From: Rhodopseudomonas palustris
GTDB taxonomy: Bacteria > Pseudomonadota > Alphaproteobacteria > Rhizobiales > Xanthobacteraceae
Assembly: GCF_013415845.1 (NCBI RefSeq)
Contig: NZ_CP058907.1
Location: 3,162,001 to 3,226,000 of the forward strand
DNA: 64,000 bases
Reading direction: 5' to 3'
In this document: one piece after another, positions 9,737 through 19,989 of the stretch
How positions within the stretch are numbered: the stretch's first letter is position 1
Layout of the letters: each line of letters starts with the position of its first letter
Notes under the pieces: generated by a model
The model's input: only the letters and a program-made list of their open reading frames with translations
Database searches by the model: none
Told to the model about the DNA's origin: nothing
Made by a program: the position numbers and the translations under genes

Positions 9737-11889
9737 TCGCGCCGCGGCACGAGGACTGTCGCGACGCCGAGCGCCGAGCCGAACCGCTGCCTGCGAACGC
9801 ACCGTTGCCGATGCCGGTGCAGTCGTTGCTGCAGAGTCCCCGGGCTGGCGCCGTCCGATCGCCGGCGGCCTGGCGCCGCGTGCTGATCATGGTCGCGACC
9901 GCGGTGCTGTCCGCTGCGGGCATTTACGAGATGTATCAGGTGCTGCAGGTCGGCGGCATCACGGTTCTCGAAGGCGTGGTGTTGGTGCTGTTCGCCGCGC
10001 TGTTCGCCTGGGTCGCGCTGTCGTTCGTCTCGGCGCTCGCCGGCTTCGCCGTGCTGTGCTGCGGTTGGCGCGACGATCTCGGCATCATGCCGGATGGCTC
10101 TGTCCCGGCGGTCTCCTCGAGGATCGCGATGCTGCTGCCGACCTACAACGAAGACGCCCCGGTGGTGTTCGCGAGGCTGCAGGCGACGCGGCAATCGGTC
10201 GACGAAACCGGCCGCGGCGCGCAATTCGACTGGTTCGTGCTCAGCGACTCCACCGATCCGTCAGTGTGGATCGACGAAGAGCGCTGCTATGCCGAACTCG
10301 CCGCCACACACGACCGTCTGTACTATCGGCACCGGCCCCACAATACGGCACGCAAGTCCGGCAACATCGCCGACTGGGTGGAGCGCTTCGGCGGCGCTTA
10401 CGACTTCATGGTCATCCTCGACGCCGACAGCGTGATGACCGGTGACGTGCTGGTGCGTATCGCCGCCGCGATGGAGACGAACAGCGACGTCGGATTGATC
10501 CAGACTCTGCCGGTCGTGGTTCAGGCGCGCACGCTGTTCGCGCGGGTCCAGCAATTCGCCGGCAGCATCTACGGGCCGATGATCGCCGCCGGCACCGCAT
10601 GGTGGCACGGCTCCGAGAGCAACTATTGGGGCCACAATGCGATCATCCGGGTATCGGCGTTCGCGGGCAGCGCCGGGCTGCCGACGTTGGCGGGCCGCAA
10701 ACCATTCGGCGGCGAAATCCTCAGCCACGATTTCGTCGAGGCGGCGCTTATGCGCCGCGCAGGCTGGCGCATTCACCTCGCCCCGACGCTGCGCGGCAGC
10801 TACGAGGAGTGCCCGCCGTCACTGCTCGATTTCGCCGCGCGCGATCGGCGCTGGTGCCAGGGCAATCTGCAGCACGGCAAGCTGCTAACCGCCCGCGGAC
10901 TGCATTGGGTATCGCGGCTGCATTTCCTCACCGGCATCGGCGCTTATCTCACCGCGCCGATGTGGCTGGCGTTTCTGGTTGCCGGCATCCTGATTTCGCT
11001 GCAGGCGCAGTTCGTCCGCCCCGAATATTTCCCGAAGGACTTCTCGCTGTTTCCGATCTGGCCGGCGCAGGACCCGGTGCGCGCCGCCTGGGTGTTCGCT
11101 GGCACGATGGGACTGTTGATCCTGCCGAAGCTGCTGGCGCTATGTCTGGTACTGATCCGCAGGCAGACCCGGAGGCGGTTCGGCGGCGGCCTGCGCACCT
11201 TCGGCGGCGTACTGCTGGAGACGGTGATCTCGGCTCTGACCGCACCGGTGATGATGGTGTTTCAATCAACGGCTGTGATCGAGATCCTGCTCGGCCGCGA
11301 CGCCGGCTGGCAGGTGCAGCATCGCGGCGATGGCGCGATCCCGCTGCGTGAAGTCGTCCGCCGCTACGCGCTGCCGACAGCGCTTGGCGCAACCATGGCA
11401 GTCGGAGCGTGGCTGGTGTCGTGGCCGCTGCTGCTGTGGATGACGCCGGTCATCGTCGGCCTGCTGCTCGCGATCCCGGTGGCGCTGCTGACGACGCGTG
11501 CCTCCCGCTCGCGTCCGTTGCTGATGACGACGCCGGAGCAGATCGATCCGCCGGCGATCCTGGCGCAGGTGCATGCACTCGCCGATCGTCTTTGCCCGGC
11601 GAACCAGACAACCGATCCGCTGAGCGCGCTTCGTGGCGACCGCCGGCTCCGAGAGCTCCATCTCGCCGCCCTCGCCTTCCATCCTCCGCGGCGGCGCGGC
11701 CGTATCGATCCGCATCTGGCGACCGCGCGCGTGCTGATCGACGACGCTGAAAATTATAGCGAGGCTGCCGGCTGGCTCGGCCCGCGCGAAATCCGCGCTG
11801 TGCTTGGTGATCGTGAGACCCTGCAACGGCTGCTGCAATTGTCCGGCGAACACGCGCAGCTCGCAGTCGGCAGCGAGCCCAGCGGTTAG
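9724..11889 (+). CDS. mdoH: Glucans biosynthesis glucosyltransferase MdoH/OpgH
   Basis: A 721-residue inner-membrane family 2 glycosyltransferase that polymerises glucose from UDP-glucose into osmoregulated periplasmic glucan and passes it to the periplasm. Seen: two N-terminal membrane segments (about 45-110), then the catalytic domain with LLPTYNED, VILDADSVMTGDVL (DxD), SHDFVEAALMRRAGW and the RRWCQGNLQH (R/QxxRW-type) motif, then several C-terminal membrane helices. The ATG at 9724 lies within the end of mdoG, so translation is probably coupled. The stop overlaps the convergent MFS gene by three bases. Confidence 0.95.
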   Translation: MDAVIAPRHEDCRDAERRAEPLPANAPLPMPVQSLLQSPRAGAVRSPAAWRRVLIMVATAVLSAAGIYEMYQVLQVGGITVLEGVVLVLFAALFAWVALSFVSALAGFAVLCCGWRDDLGIMPDGSVPAVSSRIAMLLPTYNEDAPVVFARLQATRQSVDETGRGAQFDWFVLSDSTDPSVWIDEERCYAELAATHDRLYYRHRPHNTARKSGNIADWVERFGGAYDFMVILDADSVMTGDVLVRIAAAMETNSDVGLIQTLPVVVQARTLFARVQQFAGSIYGPMIAAGTAWWHGSESNYWGHNAIIRVSAFAGSAGLPTLAGRKPFGGEILSHDFVEAALMRRAGWRIHLAPTLRGSYEECPPSLLDFAARDRRWCQGNLQHGKLLTARGLHWVSRLHFLTGIGAYLTAPMWLAFLVAGILISLQAQFVRPEYFPKDFSLFPIWPAQDPVRAAWVFAGTMGLLILPKLLALCLVLIRRQTRRRFGGGLRTFGGVLLETVISALTAPVMMVFQSTAVIEILLGRDAGWQVQHRGDGAIPLREVVRRYALPTALGATMAVGAWLVSWPLLLWMTPVIVGLLLAIPVALLTTRASRSRPLLMTTPEQIDPPAILAQVHALADRLCPANQTTDPLSALRGDRRLRELHLAALAFHPPRRRGRIDPHLATARVLIDDAENYSEAAGWLGPREIRAVLGDRETLQRLLQLSGEHAQLAVGSEPSG

Positions 11890-13112
11890 AGTGGCAACTC
11901 GCCAGCCACCGCATCCGCCGGCGGCCGCGGTTTGAGGATGCGCGCCAGCACGATCCCCAGCGTTGCCATGGTCAGCGCCGTCAGCGTCAACGTCGCGATC
12001 TTGCCGAGATGCGACAGGCCGAAGCCGTAGGCGATCGGACCGGTGGTCTGGCCCATGAAGAAGAAGAACGAGTGCAGCGACATCGCGGTGCCGCGTGCGG
12101 TCTCGGTGAGTTCGGAGGCGAACACCTGGATGCAGCCGTGCAGCATGTAGAACCCCATCCCCATCAGGACGAAGGCGAACATCTGCGCCTGCCAGTGCGG
12201 GCCGAGCATGATCGCGGCGAGCTGCAGCGCCACCAGCAGGCCGCCGCCGATCATCATGCCGGTGGTGCCGAGCCGTGGCAGCAATTGCGATACCGTCAGC
12301 GTGTAGATCAGCCCGCCGATCGCGAAGCCGGCGATCACCAGGCCCGCGATCGCGAGGCTCTGCTCGCCCTGCTCGTGCAGAAACGCCGCGACGTAAGGAA
12401 ACACGCCCATCACGCAGGTGCCTTCGATCAGCACCGCGGTGAAGCAGATCGCCGCGTTGGGATTGCTGAAGATAGTTCGATAGCCGCGGCGTAGCGCCGG
12501 CAGGTCCATCTCGGCGCTGCGCGGCGGCATCTTGGCGCCGCGCGCGCCGAACGCCACAGCGATTGCGGCGATCATCACCAGCACGCCGAGGATCGCCAGC
12601 ACGCCGCGCCAGCCGAGAAAGTCGCCGATCACTCCCGACGCCGAAGCACCGAGCAGATTGCCGGCCATCGAACCGCCGAGCACCCGGCCGATCGCGACCT
12701 GCCGCCGATCGACCGTAACGAGATCGCTGGCAAGGCCCAGCGCCACCGGAAACACCCCGCCCGAGCCGATCCCGGCGAGGATGCGGCAGACGAACAGCAC
12801 GGTGAACGACGACGACAACGCACCGAGCAGGCTGGCGAAGCCGAGTAGCGCCAGGCACACGATCATCAGCCGCGCTTTGCCGAACAGATCGCCGAGCGCA
12901 CCGATCGCCGGCTGCACCACCGCAAAGGTGAAGGCCGTGACCGCGGCGAGACCCGCCGCGGTGGTGATCGTCACCGAGAACTCGTCGGCGATCCGCGGCA
13001 GCACCGGATCGAGCGCGCGGGTCGACAGCGAGGCGGCGAAGCTCGATAGAGCGATGATGTTGAGCGCCGGCGGCAGCCGCGATGAGGAGGCTGCACTACC
13101 GGCTGACTGCAT
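11886..13112 (-). CDS. Major facilitator superfamily transporter
   Basis: A 408-residue membrane protein with about twelve hydrophobic segments and the MFS loop motif GALGDLFGKARLMI (about 71-84). It also has the helix 4 region GIGSGGVFPVALGLASDLV, as in the drug:H+ antiporter branch. Substrate unknown; drug or metabolite export is likely by family. Its ATG overlaps the kdsA stop by one base (TAATG on the minus strand), so it is probably co-transcribed downstream of kdsA. It converges on mdoH with overlapping stop codons. Confidence 0.92.
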   Translation of the reverse strand: MQSAGSAASSSRLPPALNIIALSSFAASLSTRALDPVLPRIADEFSVTITTAAGLAAVTAFTFAVVQPAIGALGDLFGKARLMIVCLALLGFASLLGALSSSFTVLFVCRILAGIGSGGVFPVALGLASDLVTVDRRQVAIGRVLGGSMAGNLLGASASGVIGDFLGWRGVLAILGVLVMIAAIAVAFGARGAKMPPRSAEMDLPALRRGYRTIFSNPNAAICFTAVLIEGTCVMGVFPYVAAFLHEQGEQSLAIAGLVIAGFAIGGLIYTLTVSQLLPRLGTTGMMIGGGLLVALQLAAIMLGPHWQAQMFAFVLMGMGFYMLHGCIQVFASELTETARGTAMSLHSFFFFMGQTTGPIAYGFGLSHLGKIATLTLTALTMATLGIVLARILKPRPPADAVAGELPL

Positions 13113-13975
13113 TAAACGGCCCCGACCGTGGACCGCTTCTTGGCGAGCGCGTCGAACTCCATCAGCGTCTTGATCAGCGCTTCGAACTCGCGCAGCGGCA
13201 CCATATTCGGCCCGTCCGACGGCGCGTGATCCGGATCGGGATGGGTCTCGATGAACACGCCGGCAACGCCGACCGCGACCGCCGCGCGCGCCAGCACCGG
13301 CACGTATTCACGCTCACCGCCGGACGAAGTACCCTTGCCGCCGGGCTGCTGCACCGAATGGGTGGCGTCGAAGATCACCGGGGCGCCGGTGGTCTTCGCC
13401 ATGATCGGCAGCGCGCGCATATCCGACACCAGCGTGTTGTAGCCGAACGATACGCCGCGCTCGGTCACCAGCACCTTCGAGTTGCCGGCGTGGGTGATCT
13501 TGGACACGACATTGCCCATGTCCCACGGCGCCAGGAACTGGCCCTTCTTGACGTTGACGATCCTGCCGGTCGCCGCGGCGGCCAGCAGCAGATCGGTCTG
13601 CCGGCACAGGAACGCCGGGATCTGCAGGATGTCGACCGCTTCGGCAGCGCGCGCACATTGCTCGTTCTCGTGCACGTCGGTGAGCACCGGCAGGCCGAGA
13701 TGATCGCGGATCTCTGCGAAGATCGGCAGCGCCGCGTCGAGGCCGAGACCACGCGCGCTGGCGGCGCTGGTGCGGTTGGCCTTGTCGAACGAGGTCTTGT
13801 AGACGAGGCCGATGCCGAGCCGGGTCGCGATCTCCTTCAGCGCCGAGGCGACTTCCAGCGCGTGCGCGCGGCTTTCGAGTTGGCACGGGCCGGCGATCAC
13901 CGACAGCGGCAACGCGTTGCCGAATTTGACGTTGCCCGCCACGACGCTGGTCGCGGGCGCAATGCTCTTGTTCAC
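13112..13975 (-). CDS. kdsA: 2-dehydro-3-deoxyphosphooctonate aldolase (Kdo-8-phosphate synthase)
   Basis: A 287-residue TIM-barrel enzyme condensing phosphoenolpyruvate and arabinose 5-phosphate to Kdo-8-phosphate for lipopolysaccharide. Seen: [17 protein letters not shown] (25-41), [52 protein letters not shown], and [14 protein letters not shown]. Length is normal. The start overlaps the stop of the VOC gene by four bases (ATGA) and its stop overlaps the MFS start, giving a tightly packed three-gene unit. In many relatives kdsA sits between pyrG and eno, as it broadly does here. Confidence 0.97.
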   Translation of the reverse strand: MNKSIAPATSVVAGNVKFGNALPLSVIAGPCQLESRAHALEVASALKEIATRLGIGLVYKTSFDKANRTSAASARGLGLDAALPIFAEIRDHLGLPVLTDVHENEQCARAAEAVDILQIPAFLCRQTDLLLAAAATGRIVNVKKGQFLAPWDMGNVVSKITHAGNSKVLVTERGVSFGYNTLVSDMRALPIMAKTTGAPVIFDATHSVQQPGGKGTSSGGEREYVPVLARAAVAVGVAGVFIETHPDPDHAPSDGPNMVPLREFEALIKTLMEFDALAKKRSTVGAV

Positions 13976-14841
13976 CGCACTGTTCCTTGTTCGAAGATCA
14001 GGGTCGCGCCGTACACATCCGGCACCACCAGGCGGCCGACATGGCGCACCGCCGATACCTTGTGGTCTTGCAGCAGCCGTTCAACCACGCCGAGATCATC
14101 GGCGGCAATCCGTAATCCGACGAAGCTTGCGCCCTCGCCTTCGGACGGAACCGTGATGCCGTATTGGTCGCGCAGGGACACCGGCTCGACGATCTCGATA
14201 TCGCCGCGCTTGGTCGGAGCGGTCACGCCGATCGACGACGAGCGCAGATCGCGGCTGCCGGTGAAGGCTTCGAAGAAGATATGATGATCAGTCGGATTGT
14301 CGGCGACCATCACCACCGCTGCCGCAGCGCGCGCGCCATTGGCGTGCGCCTGAAACGCCGGATTCCAGAAATTCTCCGGATAGTGGTGCTGGCAGGTAGC
14401 GAAGCCGGTGTTCGGCGACAACGCATCACGCGCGAACGCCAGCGAGAACTGCAGCTTCACCACGCTGCCGTCAGGACGCCGTCCTTCACGGCCGAACGTA
14501 AACACATCGCCGGCCGCGATGCCGGCGGCGGTGAACCGGCGAAGGTCGGCTACCGCATCATCGCTCGCCAACAGCAGCATCGACAAGCCTTCGCGCGTTA
14601 CCAAGTAATCGCGCTGGAATGTCCCGAACGAAAACACACCGTCGCGGGGCGGCGGGATCTTGTCGGGTTCGCCTATCGTCAGCAGCTCGATGAAGAAGCG
14701 ATCGAATTGGACGATGCGGTTGTGCGTCCCCCAGGGATGAACATTGCGCGCGCCAACGACAAAGCCGAGGCGCTGATACAGATCCGCGGCGGCATCGAGA
14801 TCGCGCACCGCATGAACGATATGGTCGAAACCGTTGGACAT
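13972..14841 (-). CDS. VOC superfamily (glyoxalase-like) protein
   Basis: A 289-residue protein of the vicinal-oxygen-chelate fold. The N-terminal domain begins [20 protein letters not shown] with a metal-binding-type His, continues with [19 protein letters not shown], and a second half contains [13 protein letters not shown] and [13 protein letters not shown]. This is the glyoxalase_3-like type rather than a true glyoxalase I. The start at 14841 (MSNGFDH) was chosen because the frame upstream runs into a palindromic repeat and looks non-coding. Four-base overlap with kdsA suggests co-translation. The substrate is unknown. Confidence 0.85.
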   Translation of the reverse strand: MSNGFDHIVHAVRDLDAAADLYQRLGFVVGARNVHPWGTHNRIVQFDRFFIELLTIGEPDKIPPPRDGVFSFGTFQRDYLVTREGLSMLLLASDDAVADLRRFTAAGIAAGDVFTFGREGRRPDGSVVKLQFSLAFARDALSPNTGFATCQHHYPENFWNPAFQAHANGARAAAAVVMVADNPTDHHIFFEAFTGSRDLRSSSIGVTAPTKRGDIEIVEPVSLRDQYGITVPSEGEGASFVGLRIAADDLGVVERLLQDHKVSAVRHVGRLVVPDVYGATLIFEQGTVR

Positions 14842-14860
14842 CGGGGGTGAACTAACCATG

Positions 14861-14939
14861 GTCATTGCGAGCGAAAGCGAAGCCATCCAGCACGGTTTCC
14901 CAGCCATCGATCGCTTCGGCGCCTCGCGCCTCGCCATGA
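14861..14939. repeat. Degenerate copy of intergenic palindromic repeat family A
   Basis: GTCATTGCGAGCGAAAGCGAAGCC matches the left end of the copies at 3551 and 5750 in two short blocks. ATCGCTTCGGCGCC and CTCGCCATGA resemble the right end with several mismatches. It lies between the VOC and NIPSNAP genes. Confidence 0.6.
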
Positions 14940-14988
14940 GGAGACTGTCACAATCACGTCGGTCGACCTTCAGGATCGGCTGCTTCGA

Positions 14989-15315
14989 TTACTTCAGCGC
15001 CGAGAACGCGGTCGGCACCAGTAGCTGATTGGTGATGGTGTCGACGATCTGGCCGTCTTTCTCGGTCTCGGCTTTCGCGGCGAGCCATTCCGGATCGGTA
15101 GCGAAGGCGGTCCATTTCTGCTCGCGCTCGGCAAGGCTCTCCCAGGCCAGCAGATAGGTCAATTCCTGGTTGGAGGCACCGACCAGCGTGGTGAAGAATC
15201 CGACCTGCCGAATGCCGTGCTTCTCGAACAGCTTCAGCGTGATGGTCTCGAACCGCTTGAGGATCGCCGGCAGCTTGCCCGGCACGCAGCGATAGACTCG
15301 CGACTCGTAGATCAT
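14989..15315 (-). CDS. NIPSNAP family protein
   Basis: A 108-residue protein of the NIPSNAP/dimeric ferredoxin-like fold. Seen: the family start MIYESRVYRCVPGKLPAIL, then LFEKHGIRQVGFFTT, the ELTYLLAWESLAEREQKW strand-helix region, and a closing DPEWLAAKAETEKDG segment. The start at 15315 is supported by GGAGGG a few bases upstream. Bacterial NIPSNAP proteins have no firmly assigned biochemical role. It stands alone between a degenerate repeat and the brnT-brnA locus. Confidence 0.88.
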   Translation of the reverse strand: MIYESRVYRCVPGKLPAILKRFETITLKLFEKHGIRQVGFFTTLVGASNQELTYLLAWESLAEREQKWTAFATDPEWLAAKAETEKDGQIVDTITNQLLVPTAFSALK

Positions 15316-15425
15316 GACGCCCTCCACTTCATTGCAGCGCTTATAGCGGTAAGCGACGGCGGTTGTCTTGCCCACCGCGCAAGGAGCAGCGTTGCGCATA
15401 GCCTTAGCAAATTGTATATACAAAA

Positions 15426-15675
15426 ATGTCGGACTTTGTCCCGGCAAGGATGCGATCAACCTCTTCAAGCACAGCATTTCGCTGGCGCGTTGGGTCGATC
15501 TGCGCGTGCGGCCCATCGTCCGTGATGGGCGCTTCGACGAAGGCGAGGATCGATTTCGCGCGTATGGTCAATCGATGGCCTCGCCTATTGCTTGATGGTC
15601 ACCTTTCGCGACCGGCATCGTCCAATCAGCCTGCGCCGCGCGCGCGACAAGGAAATGAGGCGCCATGCCCCGTAA
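15426..15675 (+). pseudogene. brnT: BrnT-like ribonuclease toxin, reading frame broken
   Basis: BrnT-like sequence is spread over more than one frame. AINLFKHSISLARWVDL and RFDEGEDRFRAYG are in one frame (from about 15446 to 15568). IDGLAYCLMVTFRDR and PISLRRARDKEMRRHAP (15571-15672) are in another, ending at TAA 15673-15675. The ATG at 15426 (MSDFVP) is in the third frame, so a second shift near 15443 is possible, unless translation starts upstream. BrnT is a RelE-like RNase toxin made upstream of its antitoxin. The spacing, and the stop overlapping the brnA start by 11 bases, fit that arrangement. Likely inactive unless a sequencing error or programmed shift is involved. Confidence 0.72.
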
Positions 15676-15949
15676 GCGCAGCGAGCCGGTTTTCGATGAA
15701 GACAACCCGGAGTGGACCGCAGAGGATTTCGCCAACGCGACGGCCGTGAACATCATGGCGAAAGACCTGACGTCGGAATTCCTCGCGAAGATTCCAGGCC
15801 GTCGCGGTCCGCAAAAGGCTCCGACCAAAGTGCCGGTGTCGATCCGCCTCAGCGCTGACGTGGTGGCGCACTACAAGGCGACCGGCCCCGGCTGGCAGTC
15901 GCGGATCGACGAGACGCTGCGCAAGGCAGCGAAGCTGAAGACCGGCTAG
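15665..15949 (+). CDS. brnA: BrnA-type antitoxin (DUF4415, ribbon-helix-helix)
   Basis: A 94-residue protein. The C-terminal part VPVSIRLSADVVAHYKATG followed by GWQSRIDETLRKAAK is the BrnA/DUF4415 DNA-binding signature, which represses the toxin-antitoxin promoter and neutralises BrnT. The acidic N-terminal half (DEDNPEWTAEDFANAT) is the usual toxin-binding region. The ATG at 15665 overlaps the end of the brnT frame. The antitoxin frame looks intact although the toxin is broken. Confidence 0.88.
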   Translation: MPRKRSEPVFDEDNPEWTAEDFANATAVNIMAKDLTSEFLAKIPGRRGPQKAPTKVPVSIRLSADVVAHYKATGPGWQSRIDETLRKAAKLKTG

Positions 15950-15986
15950 TTGCCGTCGCGACACGCTCTACGCGAACCGCGCGGCG

Positions 15987-16850
15987 TCAGCGCGGCTTCG
16001 GCGGCGGAAGCTCGCCGGCGGTGGCCGCGGTCCGCGGATCGACCAGCGTGACCTTGGCGCCGGGTTCGGTGCCGAACAGTTTTCTGAAATGCTCCGGTCC
16101 GAGCAGCTTGGCCGCTTCGTCGATCAGGTGCTGATTGCGTGCATTCAGCGCCTCGGCGCTGGGCTGGCCGGTGCCGGGCCAGGGCTGCGCCGCAAAGCGC
16201 TGCACCTCGCCGCGCAGCCGCAGCAGGCTGGCCAGTTTGGCCGGCTCGGTCGCCAGCACTTCGGTTGCGCGTCTTTCGAATTCGTCCACTGCGATGCCCT
16301 CGCCGCCCGCCACCACCGTCAGCCCACCCGGCCGCGCGAGCCGCGCCACCAGTTGTGCGCCGCTGCACGACGCGACCTTGGCGGCCCAGGCAGTCTGCTG
16401 CAGCCCGTAGGTGCCGTAGATGAAACTCGACAGCGGATAGCCCCGCGCCTTGCTCACCGTCAGCGGCGGAACGCTGCCGTTCGCCGTCGCGTACAACACC
16501 TGATTGGCCAATTGGTGGCACACGCCGTCGACGCCATAGGTGTAAATCGTGCCGCGCGCCGCCGGCGTGGTGTTGGAGTCGGCGTTCGGCTGCACCAGGC
16601 ACTGCGCCAACTTGAGATTGCCGGACTGCTGGCCGAGCGCGCCGGTCGGGTTGATCGGCGTTCCGCCTTGCGGATGAAACGATCCCCAGCAGTACCAGAA
16701 CGACTGCCCCGCCACGACGACGTCGGCGATGGTGCTGTAGGGATGCACCTGGTTGTCGTAGCTGGTGACCCAGGTGTGATCGACCGGGGATTCCGACGAC
16801 CAAGCCGGGACAGCCCAGGCGTAGAGGTTGACCGAAGGTGTCATTTCCAT
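15987..16850 (-). CDS. Hypothetical protein with conserved-looking Cys/His motifs
   Basis: I do not recognise this 287-residue protein. There is no signal peptide or membrane segment. Features that look like active-site motifs are DHTWVTSYD (24-32), CWGSFHP (54-60), GVDGVCHQLANQVLYAT (106-122) and YPLSSFIYGTYG (138-149). A Cys-His pair (Cys111-His112) and aromatic-rich strands dominate the first 150 residues. The second half is Ala/Glu/Arg-rich and probably helical (DEFERRATEVLATEPAKLASL). It is transcribed convergently with brnA and lies back to back with the PAAR gene, which is read the other way 124 bp away. A cysteine hydrolase linked to the PAAR protein is possible, but this is only inference. 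Confidence 0.6.
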   Translation of the reverse strand: MEMTPSVNLYAWAVPAWSSESPVDHTWVTSYDNQVHPYSTIADVVVAGQSFWYCWGSFHPQGGTPINPTGALGQQSGNLKLAQCLVQPNADSNTTPAARGTIYTYGVDGVCHQLANQVLYATANGSVPPLTVSKARGYPLSSFIYGTYGLQQTAWAAKVASCSGAQLVARLARPGGLTVVAGGEGIAVDEFERRATEVLATEPAKLASLLRLRGEVQRFAAQPWPGTGQPSAEALNARNQHLIDEAAKLLGPEHFRKLFGTEPGAKVTLVDPRTAATAGELPPPKPR

Positions 16851-16974
16851 TCCCCTGAAGAGAAGTCGCCGGACACGTTACGGTTGCGGTGAAAACATCA
16901 TTCACCGCAGGGAGAATGTCCATCGCAAGTCGTGGTCATTCACAGAGATCGCCGCGCCGCCAAAGGAGTCAGGT

Positions 16975-17352
16975 ATGGCCGCACCATCCAGGCGCACCGC
17001 AAATGCTCAGCTGTGCCCGGCTTGTGGCGTAGTCCCGTCAGTCATTGTTCTGCTGATACTGAGCGTGGCGCCGACGCGTGCCGAATCGCCTAGGAGGGCG
17101 ACGCCCGGCGTGGTCACCGGCGGCAGTCAGGACGTGATCGTCGGCGGCAAGCCGGCGGCCCGCGCCGGCGACGCCACCAGCGACGGCGCGATCGTGGAAG
17201 GCTCCAAGAACGTCTTCATCAACGGCAAGCCGGCAGCGATCGGCGGCAGCCGCACCGGCTGCGGCGGCGTGGTGATCGGCAGCGGCTCAGGGGTGTTCAT
17301 CAACGGCAAGCCGGTGGCGCGCGCGGGCGACAGCACTGCGAACTGCAAGTAA
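16975..17352 (+). CDS. PAAR-repeat protein with predicted N-terminal signal sequence
   Basis: A 125-residue protein. Residues 46-125 hold three PAAR-like units: VIVGGKPAARAGD, VFINGKPAAIGGS and VFINGKPVARAGD, ending in CK. They form the cone that sharpens VgrG spikes of type VI secretion or caps related phage-like tubes. Residues 1-36 look like a Sec signal: basic start, hydrophobic core VVPSVIVLLILSV (19-31), then PTRA before Glu37. The ATG at 16975 is preceded by GGAG. An alternative GTG at 17110 has AGGAGGG upstream (17092-17098, 11-base spacer) and would give an 80-residue PAAR without the signal. No other T6SS gene is in view. Confidence 0.8.
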   Translation: MAAPSRRTANAQLCPACGVVPSVIVLLILSVAPTRAESPRRATPGVVTGGSQDVIVGGKPAARAGDATSDGAIVEGSKNVFINGKPAAIGGSRTGCGGVVIGSGSGVFINGKPVARAGDSTANCK

Positions 17353-17610
17353 CGAGCCTGCCCGGTCCGGCATGTCACGCCCGGCAACGCCGCGGCAGGT
17401 CGTCGGCGCCCGCCTTTGGCGACTGAAGCCGAGGGAAGTCAGCGACAAAGGCACCAATCTCATGGCGCGAATGTATTAAATGCTCGCCGACGATAACCTC
17501 GACTACGCCTAGGCACTGCGCAAAGTCCGCATCGAGGCGATCCACCGCAAGATCAAATTCGTTGGTCTGGGCGGCGCTCGTACAGTTCGAGAACTAATTG
17601 CGGGGCCGGC

Positions 17611-19248
<1,638 letters not shown>

Positions 19249-19360
19249 TTACCTTTAATGCCGCCGGTCCGATTCGCCAAAGCGATTCGCAACCCTCGGG
19301 CAGTTTGACGAATGCCTGTGGGTGACGCTGAAAACTCAGCTATTTCAGACGATTGCTAAA

Positions 19361-19387
19361 GGGACCTCAGGCCAGGCGTGAGGTCCC
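19361..19387 (-). terminator. Rho-independent-type terminator after secG
   Basis: A perfect 9-bp stem, GGGACCTCA (19361-19369) and TGAGGTCCC (19379-19387), with a 9-base loop, starts 21 bp beyond the secG stop. On the minus strand the stem is followed by TTTAGC, a short T-run. It should end the tpiA-secG transcript before pyrG. Confidence 0.7.
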
Positions 19388-19408
19388 GTCAGCGCATATC
19401 GGCAATGC

Positions 19409-19813
19409 TTATTGCGACTGCGGCGGGGTCGGCGCCGCAGGCGCGGCCGGTGCCGCCGGCTGCTGGTTCTGCTGCTGATCGGTCTGCTTCAGTGTGTCGA
19501 GCAAACCACCGCCCTGAGACAGCGGCGGCGCCGGCTGACCCGGTGCCTGCTGCTGAACCGGCGCTGCGGTGGGCAGGATCGTCGCCGGCTTACGGTCGTA
19601 GCTCGCCAGCCAGGTGAGCAGCAGGCTGGTGGCGAAGAACCCGGCCGCGAGAATCGCGGTGGTGCGGGTCAGCAGGTTGGCGGTACCGCGGCTCGACATG
19701 AAACCGCCACCACCGCCGACGCCAAGGCCACCGCCTTCGGACTTCTGCAGAAGCACCACGCCGATCAGGCCCAGCACGAACATCAGGTGAATGACGATAA
19801 TGACAGTCTGCAT
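19409..19813 (-). CDS. secG: Preprotein translocase subunit SecG
   Basis: A 134-residue inner-membrane component of the SecYEG channel. Seen: hydrophobic segment 1 (TVIIVIHLMFVLGLIGVVLL, 3-22), the conserved QKSEGGGLG turn, FMSSRGTANLLTR, hydrophobic segment 2 (AILAAGFFATSLLLTWLA), then a Gln/Pro/Ala-rich C-terminal tail that is common in alphaproteobacterial SecG. The ATG at 19813 begins the first membrane helix; the frame upstream is antisense-like and was discarded. It lies downstream of tpiA on the same strand, the usual tpiA-secG-pyrG order. Confidence 0.95.
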   Translation of the reverse strand: MQTVIIVIHLMFVLGLIGVVLLQKSEGGGLGVGGGGGFMSSRGTANLLTRTTAILAAGFFATSLLLTWLASYDRKPATILPTAAPVQQQAPGQPAPPLSQGGGLLDTLKQTDQQQNQQPAAPAAPAAPTPPQSQ

Positions 19814-19989
19814 CGTACCCTTCCATCGCAAGCCAACGCCGCCGAATGGCCGATAGGCGCCGGCGGGCGGCTGCTCGACAGGCTTGCGGGATAAATGAAG
19901 TCGCGCGGTGTCTACACGATCGCGCGGGGATTTGTCACCCCCCGCGCCGCGCCGGAAACGCCGCAGGAATACCGCTTGATGCGGTTTAG

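Noticed and set aside
11266..12858. A 530-codon minus-strand frame spanning the mdoH end and the MFS gene
   Set aside because: It crosses two real genes on different strands and its product is Arg-rich and unlike any family.
17480..17602. A short frame after the PAAR gene reading ALRKVRIEAIHRKIKFVGL
   Set aside because: It has an in-frame TAG at codon 11, no clear ribosome site and no recognised family; possibly a relic, but not enough to annotate.
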